Below are positions 1-5,344 of a stretch of 6,059 bases of DNA, in pieces (the stretch's first letter is position 1; each line of letters starts with the position of its first letter). The notes under the pieces are model-generated. The model did no database searches and had not been told where the DNA came from. It saw nothing but the letters and a program-made list of their open reading frames with translations. This DNA is from Rhodobiaceae bacterium UBA7378 (lineage in GTDB: Bacteria; Pseudomonadota; Alphaproteobacteria; RS24), in assembly GCA_002469805.1 (NCBI GenBank), contig DKNW01000036.1, forward strand, positions 1 through 6,059, in the 5' to 3' direction. The position numbers and the translations under genes are program-made.

Positions 1-1297
1 TAACTAATCTTAAATTGGCTTCGACCATTTCTTTTTTCGCAATACGCGCCTCGCGCTCGCCCTTTTGAACTGTACGAACGATGCGGCGAAACTCGCTGAT
101 ATCGAGGCCAGTTTCATTGGCGAGCTCTTGAATTTCGCTGCGCACGCACCTGATCTCGTTGCGATTATCCTTTACAAAGTCTTTCCAGCCTTTGCCCGTC
201 AAACGCCCGACACGGCGCGACCAGTTTGTTTCGTATTCGTTGCCCTGATATTGTTTCAGGAAATCTTCACGCGTCACACCAGTTTTATCTGCTAGACGCC
301 ACAGTCGGGTCTCGAGACCAACCAAGCGCTTGTTAATTGTGTAAAGCTGGTCGACCAGTGCTTCAATACGATTATTGTTCAAAGACAATTCTTTAACTTC
401 GTCGATAACTTCCGAGCTTAGTTTCGTCAGACGATTGCGCTGAGCTGTTGTAAGCTCTTTGCTATCGCCTTGTAACTCGACGCTTTGGTCTTGTAGCTTA
501 CGCAACTTTTTATAGGTAGAGGCAATAACATCAAAACTGGCCAAAACCGTTGGCTTCAGCTCCATTTCCATAGCAGAAAGCGAAAGATTATTATCGCCTT
601 CTTCGTCTTCTTCATCCGGCTCGCCCTCAGCTTCGCCCGACGGCGCGCCCGATGGCGGCGGGGCAGCACCTTCGGCGCTACGATCTATCTTCTTGGCTTC
701 AGGGCCTGCGAATGTCGCATCAAGGTCAATAATGTCGCGCAGCAACACTTTTCCTTCGTTCAACTCGTCGCGCCAGATGATAATGGCCTGAAAGGTCAGC
801 GGGCTCTCGCATAAACCTGCAATCATGGTCTCGCGACCGGCCTCAATGCGCTTGGCAATAGCAATCTCGCCCTCGCGCGACAGCAATTCAACCGACCCCA
901 TTTCACGCAAATACATGCGCACCGGGTCATCTGTGCGGTCAGTACCAGCCGCCGTTTTTGCGGCTTTGGCCAAGGCTGTTCCAGGGGCTTCTTCCTCAGC
1001 ACTGGCATCACTGCCCTGGTTAGAAGCTGGCGCGTCATCGTCATTATCCGCGTCGTCTGTGCCATCATTTTCGACGACCGTGATGCCCATTTCCGAGAGC
1101 ATCGACATAACATCCTCGATCTGCTCAGAAGAAAACTCTTCCGGCGGCAAGACGGCATTCAACGCATCATATGTCACGAAACCGACTTCTTTAGCGGTTT
1201 TGATCATACGTTTGACCTGCCGGTTATTCATATCGATAAGCGGGCTGTCACCTGTATCGATTTCTTCCGTTTTTTCTGCAGCTTTTTTTGTTGCCAT
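1..1297 (-). CDS. rpoD: RNA polymerase primary sigma factor (sigma-70), N-terminal part, cut by window edge
   Basis: Primary sigma factor that directs RNA polymerase to housekeeping promoters. The frame is open from the ATG at 1297 to the left edge, giving 432 complete codons; the C-terminal part (most of region 2, regions 3 and 4) lies outside. Residues about 20-72 form region 1.1, including the phrases GFVTYDALNAVLP and SSEQIEDVMSMLSEMGI. Residues 73-107 are an acidic linker. Region 1.2 follows at about 119-152 (DPVRMYLREMGSVELLSREG). Residues 153 to about 412 are the non-conserved insert typical of proteobacterial RpoD, with an acidic Pro/Glu/Asp-rich stretch at about 213-236. Region 2.1 begins at the very edge with AKKEMVEANLRLV (420-432), nearly identical to E. 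coli. Compared with E. coli this point is reached about 40 residues later, so the N-terminal half is longer. The start lies 20 bp after the dnaG stop, so the genes are probably cotranscribed. No frameshift was found on full translation. Confidence 0.97.
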   Translation of the reverse strand, partial: MATKKAAEKTEEIDTGDSPLIDMNNRQVKRMIKTAKEVGFVTYDALNAVLPPEEFSSEQIEDVMSMLSEMGITVVENDGTDDADNDDDAPASNQGSDASAEEEAPGTALAKAAKTAAGTDRTDDPVRMYLREMGSVELLSREGEIAIAKRIEAGRETMIAGLCESPLTFQAIIIWRDELNEGKVLLRDIIDLDATFAGPEAKKIDRSAEGAAPPPSGAPSGEAEGEPDEEDEEGDNNLSLSAMEMELKPTVLASFDVIASTYKKLRKLQDQSVELQGDSKELTTAQRNRLTKLSSEVIDEVKELSLNNNRIEALVDQLYTINKRLVGLETRLWRLADKTGVTREDFLKQYQGNEYETNWSRRVGRLTGKGWKDFVKDNRNEIRCVRSEIQELANETGLDISEFRRIVRTVQKGEREARIAKKEMVEANLRLV

Positions 1298-1311
1298 ATT
1301 AGTTCGCGTGA

Positions 1312-1318
1312 CCCCTCT
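1312..1318 (-). promoter_or_regulatory. probable ribosome binding site of rpoD
   Basis: The minus strand reads AGAGGGG directly at the dnaG stop codon and then 14 bases to the rpoD ATG. The purine run fits a Shine-Dalgarno sequence, though the spacing is longer than the usual 5 to 10 bases. Because it touches the dnaG stop, ribosomes finishing dnaG would pass over it, which fits coupled translation (inference). No better site lies closer to the start. Confidence 0.4.
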
Positions 1319-3192
1319 CACGTTAACGTCTTGTCGTTTCTTTGCTCAAGCGCGGCAATTTGATTTACAATAGCGCTAAGCCTTTCAAAATTTTCCTGTG
1401 TGCTGTCGATGGCAAAATCTGCTTCTGCTTCGGCTCTCTCGTCCATCAGAGTCTTTAATGTATGATGAAGTTCGACAACTTCAAGCCAGCCAGCCTCGAC
1501 AATATCTAAATTACTGTCCTGCCGAACAAAACCCAAAGTCAGCGCCTCCGGCATTTGCCGCAACTGGTCTACCAGTTCACCTGTCCCTGTAGCTTTTAAA
1601 TGCCCAGTCAGGCCCTCATTGTCAAGCCCTGCGGCGCTTTCCGCGAGGGGTGCGACAAAAGCGTCAGCATAGTCGATAATGGCAAATCTCAGTTTGTCGA
1701 GACTAGATGTTTCGAAAACGAGCCTCTCAAAAAGATCACGATGCTTTTGCACCAAGTCAGGATGATTTATCACGCAAAGTACAATAAGTGCCTCGCGGGG
1801 CGGTATTCCACTGCCTTGGGCAATATTCGACCGACGGGTCTCGCTTTTTGCTGATTGTCGGCGCCACGCCTGCCGGTGCGACGGGGCGACACGACCATTA
1901 GAGGCCCGATAGGGCACGCCTTTTTCCCCCAGCAACCGGTCAAGACGGGCTTTTATGTCCTGGGCATATAATGCACGTACGTCCGGATCTGTAATTTGCT
2001 GCACAGCCGCCCGCAAACGCTGTTTCAACGCCGCAGCGCGCTCGGGCGTGTCCCATGGCGAGGCTTCGACTTCGCGCTCCCACAAAAGATCGATCATGCT
2101 CAACGCCCGCCCAATAACATTTTGCATGGCTTCGGCCCCGCCCTCACGCACCAGATCATCAGGGTCTTTACCCGCTGGTAACATGGCAAAACGCAACGAA
2201 TAACCAGCTTTCAGAAGCGGTAAAGTTCGGTCGATGGCACGATATGCTGCACGCAATCCGGCCTGATCACCGTCAAGACACATGACCGGCTCAGCCGCAA
2301 GCCGCCATAATAGCCGTATCTGCTCTTCAGTCACTGCCGTCCCCAGCGGCGCAACCGCGTGCGTAATACCCGCCCGCGCCAAACCGATGACATCCATATA
2401 TCCTTCGGTTACCAGCACTGTTTTGGCGTCATAAGCAGGCTGGCGAGCCCGAGCAAAATTGAACAGCACAGCGCTTTTGTTGAACAGCGGGGTTGCTGGC
2501 GAGTTTAGGTATTTCGCCCGCGCATCGGCTTGCATGGCACGGCCACCAAAAGCGATAACACGCCCGCGTGCGTCATGAATAGGAAATATAATGCGGTCGC
2601 GAAACCGGTCATAATCAGCCCCGCCATCATCGGGTTTAATGGCAAGACCAGCTTCGACAATCATATCAATGGTGAAATTGCGCGCTTGCAGAAACTCCAC
2701 CAGCCCGCGCCGCGCACTGGGCGCGAACCCCATCCCGAAATCTTTCGCCAACGCGTCCGATACGCCGCGATTTTCCAGATATGCCCGTGCCGCCTGCGCA
2801 GTCGGACGGTTCAACTGGTCAGCAAACCATCCGGCGGCGGCTTGCGTTACATCAATGAGCGAGGATTGCCGCTGGGCCTTCTCCGCCGCTTGCGGGTCGG
2901 CCTGGGGCATTTCGAGACCAGCTTGTCGCGCTAACGCCTCAACCGCCTCAAGAAAGCTCAATCCCTCGGTTTCCATCAAAAAATCAAACACCGAACCATG
3001 CTTGCCGGTCGAAAAACAATGGTAAAACTGTTTGTCATCATTGACGGTGAAAGATGGCGTGCGCTCGGGCTTGAACGGGCTAAGCCCAACAAATTCGCGC
3101 CCGCGCCGTTGCAGCTTGACCTTGCGGCCAACCACGTCAGACACGGAGATCCGGTTTTTAATTTCTTGTAGGAAGTTTTGCGGAAACGCCAT
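1318..3192 (-). CDS. dnaG: DNA primase DnaG with divergent zinc-binding domain
   Basis: Makes the RNA primers for lagging-strand and initiation synthesis at the replication fork and works with the DnaB helicase. It has 624 residues against 581 in E. coli. The N-terminal CHC2-type domain spans about 1-100. The RNA-polymerase core has the basic-ridge phrase RIIFPIHDARGRVIAFGGR (200-218) and KYLNSPATPLF (227-237). The TOPRIM fold carries E263 in EGYMDV and D307/D309 in LDGDQAG, the expected metal-binding acidic residues, and is followed by GKDPDD (341-346). A basic, low-complexity linker at about 425-456 leads to the C-terminal helicase-interaction region. Oddity: the usual Cys-His-Cys-Cys zinc ligands appear as S38, K41, C59 and T62, so only one is kept. 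The ATG at 3192 is the first possible start, because an in-frame TAA lies 9 bases upstream (3202-3204). No clear Shine-Dalgarno sequence precedes it. It sits 65 bp after the yqeY-like gene and 20 bp before rpoD. Confidence 0.97.
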   Translation of the reverse strand: MAFPQNFLQEIKNRISVSDVVGRKVKLQRRGREFVGLSPFKPERTPSFTVNDDKQFYHCFSTGKHGSVFDFLMETEGLSFLEAVEALARQAGLEMPQADPQAAEKAQRQSSLIDVTQAAAGWFADQLNRPTAQAARAYLENRGVSDALAKDFGMGFAPSARRGLVEFLQARNFTIDMIVEAGLAIKPDDGGADYDRFRDRIIFPIHDARGRVIAFGGRAMQADARAKYLNSPATPLFNKSAVLFNFARARQPAYDAKTVLVTEGYMDVIGLARAGITHAVAPLGTAVTEEQIRLLWRLAAEPVMCLDGDQAGLRAAYRAIDRTLPLLKAGYSLRFAMLPAGKDPDDLVREGGAEAMQNVIGRALSMIDLLWEREVEASPWDTPERAAALKQRLRAAVQQITDPDVRALYAQDIKARLDRLLGEKGVPYRASNGRVAPSHRQAWRRQSAKSETRRSNIAQGSGIPPREALIVLCVINHPDLVQKHRDLFERLVFETSSLDKLRFAIIDYADAFVAPLAESAAGLDNEGLTGHLKATGTGELVDQLRQMPEALTLGFVRQDSNLDIVEAGWLEVVELHHTLKTLMDERAEAEADFAIDSTQENFERLSAIVNQIAALEQRNDKTLT

Positions 3193-3257
3193 CCGCGCAG
3201 TTTAGGCTATCGGTCTTGGAAAACCACCCCATAGCTGATCCATTTCTGTGCAAAATA

Positions 3258-3710
3258 TCAGCCGAGTTTTTCTTTCACACGGGCACCGGCTTTGCCGAAA
3301 TCCATTTGTCCGGTGTACTGCTTTTTTAACAGCCCCATCACCTTGCCCATATCCTTCAGCGTTTCGGCACCAACCTCAGCAAGCGCAGCATCGACCGCAG
3401 CGACAATCTCGTCATCATCCAGTTGGCGCGGCATAAATTCTTTAATAACAACAATCTCGTTGCGCTCCTGATCAGCCAGATCAAGGCGTCCGGCTTCTTC
3501 ATAGGCGGTGAGACTTTCTTGGCGCTGCTTAATCATTTTGGCAAGAATTTCGAGAACAACTTCCTCAGACACACCTTCGCCGCCATTATCTGTGCGGTCG
3601 GCAATGTCCCGATCCTTGATGGCTGCATTGATGAGCCGCAAGGTGGAAATTCGGACCTTATCCTGACTTTTAAGCGCTGCCTTTAGAGCTTCGCTAAAAC
3701 GCTCTTGCAT
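3258..3710 (-). CDS. GatB/YqeY-domain protein
   Basis: A 150-residue soluble, mostly helical protein of the GatB/YqeY family. The domain resembles the C-terminal tail of the GatB subunit of tRNA amidotransferase, a tRNA-binding region, but there is no amidotransferase or kinase part, so it is not GatB. The role of stand-alone YqeY proteins is not settled. Recognisable phrases are the start (ERFSEALKAALKSQDKVR), STLRLINAAIKDR, MIKQRQES, the RNEIVVIKEFMPRQL turn at about 83-97, and the C-terminal DMGKVMGLLKKQYTGQMDFG. Length matches the family, usually about 147-152. A GTG codon lies immediately upstream (3713-3711) and could also serve as the start; the ATG is chosen because AAGGAG then sits 9 bases away. 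It appears to be the first gene of the unit with dnaG and rpoD, and is divergent from carA. Confidence 0.92.
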   Translation of the reverse strand: MQERFSEALKAALKSQDKVRISTLRLINAAIKDRDIADRTDNGGEGVSEEVVLEILAKMIKQRQESLTAYEEAGRLDLADQERNEIVVIKEFMPRQLDDDEIVAAVDAALAEVGAETLKDMGKVMGLLKKQYTGQMDFGKAGARVKEKLG

Positions 3711-3719
3711 CACGTCAAT

Positions 3720-3725
3720 CTCCTT
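3720..3725 (-). promoter_or_regulatory. ribosome binding site of the yqeY-like gene
   Basis: AAGGAG on the minus strand is a near-perfect Shine-Dalgarno sequence. It lies 9 bases before the ATG at 3710 and 6 bases before the adjacent GTG at 3713. Both spacings are workable, so it confirms the gene but does not fully decide between the two starts. Confidence 0.8.
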
Positions 3726-3787
3726 GTCCGACGAAAACTAATGCTTTGTGATCAATCCTGATGACCCATAGCCCGTATTCAATTTAA

Positions 3788-3812
3788 CTTGGTTTACTAG
3801 AAAAGCACCAAG
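3788..3812. repeat. inverted repeat, possible operator
   Basis: CTTGGT (3788-3793) is matched by its exact reverse complement ACCAAG (3807-3812), with 13 bases between them; the arm centres are about 19 bases apart. It lies 75 to 100 bp upstream of the yqeY-like start and overlaps the best available minus-strand promoter-like elements. This fits a dimeric regulator site, but a 6-bp match can arise by chance. No regulator can be named. Confidence 0.25.
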
Positions 3813-3991
3813 GTGACAATGACATCGATAGAGCGAATTTCCGCACCGTGTGCGAATCTGTTCACGCGTGCGCTTGCTATGAGCTGGAAAAATCACCGCA
3901 TGGTTTATCGCATGCAAAAACTGCAAAACCGACATTGTAAACCTCTGAATCTGATAAGGTTTTTTTCTCACGGAAAACTCCGTCGTCGTGC

Positions 3992-4018
3992 TTGACCGAC
4001 CTTGTGCATTTCTATAGC
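3992..4018 (+). promoter_or_regulatory. candidate sigma-70 promoter for carAB
   Basis: TTGACC (3992-3997) matches the -35 consensus at five of six positions. TATAGC (4013-4018) lies 15 bases further on and keeps the TATA core of the -10 box. The short spacer weakens the call. Transcription would begin near 4025, giving a leader of about 160 bases before carA that includes the short open frame at 4065-4190. This is the best promoter-like pair seen on the plus strand upstream of carA. Confidence 0.4.
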
Positions 4019-4055
4019 TTCCCGTCAATTTGGCCGGTGGCAAATTTCTTCCGAT

Positions 4056-4059
4056 AGGA
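4056..4059 (+). promoter_or_regulatory. ribosome binding site of the possible carA leader frame
   Basis: AGGA lies 5 bases before the ATG at 4065, which is good Shine-Dalgarno spacing. It is the main sign that the short frame ahead of carA could be translated. Confidence 0.35.
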
Positions 4060-4064
4060 CCGTT

Positions 4065-4190
4065 ATGAAAACGCATTTATGTCTTCGTTTCTCCGCTTCT
4101 CAGGGCGCGGGGCGTGGTTTTGCAGGGCCATCTTTTAAATGCCAAGCGCTGTTTTTTAAGTGCCAATCCCTAACGGAGACACACATATGA
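4065..4190 (+). CDS. possible 41-residue leader peptide upstream of carA
   Basis: A short open frame that I do not recognise from any family. It begins with ATG at 4065, preceded by AGGA at suitable spacing, and ends in TGA at 4188-4190. That stop overlaps the carA start codon as ATGA, the classic layout of translationally coupled genes. The product begins MKTHLCLRFSAS and ends in two copies of a seven-residue unit (S/F-F-K-C-Q-A/S-L, residues 23-36). It is basic and cysteine-containing, with no signal peptide or membrane helix. It contains only two arginines and no run of arginine codons, so classic arginine attenuation is not supported. It may be a regulatory upstream frame for carAB or a chance frame; conservation in relatives would decide. 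Confidence 0.33.
   Translation: MKTHLCLRFSASQGAGRGFAGPSFKCQALFFKCQSLTETHI
4131..4172 (+). repeat. 21-bp near-tandem duplication just before the carA ribosome binding site
   Basis: Positions 4131-4151 and 4152-4172 align without gaps, with 16 of 21 bases identical. The core is TTTTAAATGCCAA (4133-4145) against TTTTAAGTGCCAA (4154-4166), 12 of 13 identical. The 21-bp period is about two DNA helical turns and also exactly seven codons of the short frame at 4065-4190. It ends 2 bases before the carA Shine-Dalgarno sequence. It may be a paired protein-binding site, an RNA element or a duplicated peptide unit. Confidence 0.6.
4175..4178 (+). promoter_or_regulatory. ribosome binding site of carA
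   Basis: GGAG lies 8 bases before the ATG at 4187. This spacing decides the carA start in favour of 4187 over the in-frame GTG at 4160, which has no Shine-Dalgarno sequence. Confidence 0.75.
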
Positions 4191-5344
4191 GCAGCTGGCC
4201 CACTCCAATAAAAACAGCGCTTCTCCTTGCCGATGACGGCACAAAACTCTATGGCGACGGCTTTGGAGCCATCGGACACACGCTGGGCGAGGTGTGTTTC
4301 AACACGGCGATGTCGGGCTATCAAGAGATTGTCACCGACCCATCCTATGCTGGACAGATCGTAACTTTCACCTTCCCACATATCGGCAATGTCGGCACGA
4401 ATACAGCCGATATTGAAACCTCCAACACAGCGAAAACCGACGCGGCACAAGGCATTATTGTACGTGAGAGGATCACCGACCCATCGAACTTCCGGTCGCA
4501 AAGCAATCTCAGCGACTGGCTAGCAGCGAACAATATAATTGGCATTAGTGGCGTCGACACCCGCGCGATCACTACGCGCATTCGTGACAATGGCATGTTC
4601 AATGCCGTTCTAGCCCACGCGCCTGACGGCAATTTCAACGAAGATGGGCTTGCCGCCCAACTCGCAAACTTCGCTGGCCTAGAAGGTGCTGACCTAGCAA
4701 AACGCGTCAGCGTTGAAAATACTTATCCATGGGCGCAGGGGCGCTGGCAATGGCCCGACGGGTTCAACGATGAACCAGCGCGTCACCATGTCGTCGCTCT
4801 TGATTTCGGCATAAAGAAGAACATTTTGCGGTGCCTTGTCTCGGCGGGATGCCGCGTCACCGTTGTGCCAGCGACAAGCGCCGCCAGCGATATTCTCGAT
4901 CTGGAACCGGATGGCATATTTCTGTCCAATGGACCGGGCGATCCGGCAGCCACCGGCACCTACGCAGTGGCCCAGATCAAGGCCCTAATCGATAGTGGAC
5001 TGCCCGTTTTCGGCATCTGCCTCGGGCATCAAATGCTCGCGCTCGCGCTGGGTGCGCAGACACATAAAATGAAGCAGGGACACCACGGGGCCAATCATCC
5101 CGTCAAAGACATTGAAACTGGCAGGGTCGAGATTACGTCTATGAACCACGGCTTTACCGTGGATAGGGACACCTTGCCCGATAGTGTGACCGAGACACAT
5201 ACCAGCCTATTTGACGGCACAAATTGCGGTATCCGCCTCAAGGACAGGCCCGTGTTTTCCGTGCAATATCACCCAGAAGCCTCCCCCGGTCCGCAAGATA
5301 GTCACTATCTGTTTGACCGCTTTACAGTAGCAATGGAGCGGTAA
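4187..5344 (+). CDS. carA: carbamoyl-phosphate synthase small (glutamine amidotransferase) subunit
   Basis: Hydrolyses glutamine and passes ammonia through a tunnel to CarB, which makes carbamoyl phosphate for pyrimidine and arginine synthesis in the cytoplasm. It has 385 residues, against 382 in E. coli. The N-terminal small-chain domain (about 8-140) shows ALLLADDGTKLYGDGFGAIG, FNTAMSGYQEIVTDPSYAGQ and FPHIGNVGTN. ISGVDTRAITTRIRDNG follows at about 120-136. The C-terminal class I glutamine amidotransferase domain (about 200-383) has DFGIKKNILR, LSNGPGDP (246-253), the nucleophile C278 in GICLGHQ, and the catalytic partners H362 and E364 in VQYHPEASPGP. All catalytic residues are present, so the enzyme should be active. 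The start at 4187 has a well-spaced Shine-Dalgarno sequence and brings the protein to family length. The stop overlaps the carB start by one base. Confidence 0.98.
   Translation: MSSWPTPIKTALLLADDGTKLYGDGFGAIGHTLGEVCFNTAMSGYQEIVTDPSYAGQIVTFTFPHIGNVGTNTADIETSNTAKTDAAQGIIVRERITDPSNFRSQSNLSDWLAANNIIGISGVDTRAITTRIRDNGMFNAVLAHAPDGNFNEDGLAAQLANFAGLEGADLAKRVSVENTYPWAQGRWQWPDGFNDEPARHHVVALDFGIKKNILRCLVSAGCRVTVVPATSAASDILDLEPDGIFLSNGPGDPAATGTYAVAQIKALIDSGLPVFGICLGHQMLALALGAQTHKMKQGHHGANHPVKDIETGRVEITSMNHGFTVDRDTLPDSVTETHTSLFDGTNCGIRLKDRPVFSVQYHPEASPGPQDSHYLFDRFTVAMER

Larger units (their letters stand above)
3711..4064. other. divergent intergenic region between the yqeY-dnaG-rpoD unit and carAB
   Basis: No convincing protein gene lies here. 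It should hold the promoters for both divergent units. Toward the yqeY side the minus strand has TTGTCA (3819-3814) and the pair TTGGTG/TTAAAT (3811-3806 and 3787-3782, 18-base spacer), but none makes a strong sigma-70 promoter. The stretch also holds an inverted repeat at 3788-3812, a small CGCAC/GTGCG palindrome at 3842-3854, and a T-run at 3960-3966 after a weak 6-bp stem. A better promoter candidate for carA lies at 3992-4018. No tRNA, riboswitch or known leader motif was recognised. Confidence 0.7.

Noticed and set aside
825..1373. 182-codon plus-strand open frame opposite rpoD and the end of dnaG
   Set aside because: It lies wholly antisense to well-supported genes, has a serine-rich low-complexity product and no family resemblance; it mirrors the acidic codons of rpoD.
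1321..1440. Possible internal promoter for rpoD in the 3' end of dnaG
   Set aside because: Only weak TTGAAA-like elements were seen, with no matching -10 box at proper spacing; internal rpoD promoters exist in other bacteria but this sequence does not support one clearly.
3939..3966. Terminator-like stem (AAACCT/AGGTTT) followed by a run of seven T
   Set aside because: The stem is only 6 bp, AT-rich, with a 12-base loop; too weak for a confident intrinsic terminator, and no upstream plus-strand gene needs one.
3813..3995. 60-codon plus-strand frame in the intergenic region
   Set aside because: An AAGG lies ahead of an ATG at 3819, but the product has no recognisable features, the frame ends on the promoter-like sequence and no promoter is seen upstream.
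3738..4076. 112-codon minus-strand open frame in the intergenic region
   Set aside because: No family features and no well-spaced ribosome binding site (GGAG is about 15 bases away). It runs through the likely promoter region of both units.
4101..4128. Direct repeat CAGGGC, 22 bases apart
   Set aside because: Six bases in a GC-rich stretch is easily due to chance, and nothing else links it to the 21-bp duplication.
4160..4186. Upstream GTG start extending CarA by nine residues
   Set aside because: No Shine-Dalgarno sequence precedes the GTG, and the ATG at 4187 has GGAG at 8 bases and fits the family N-terminus.
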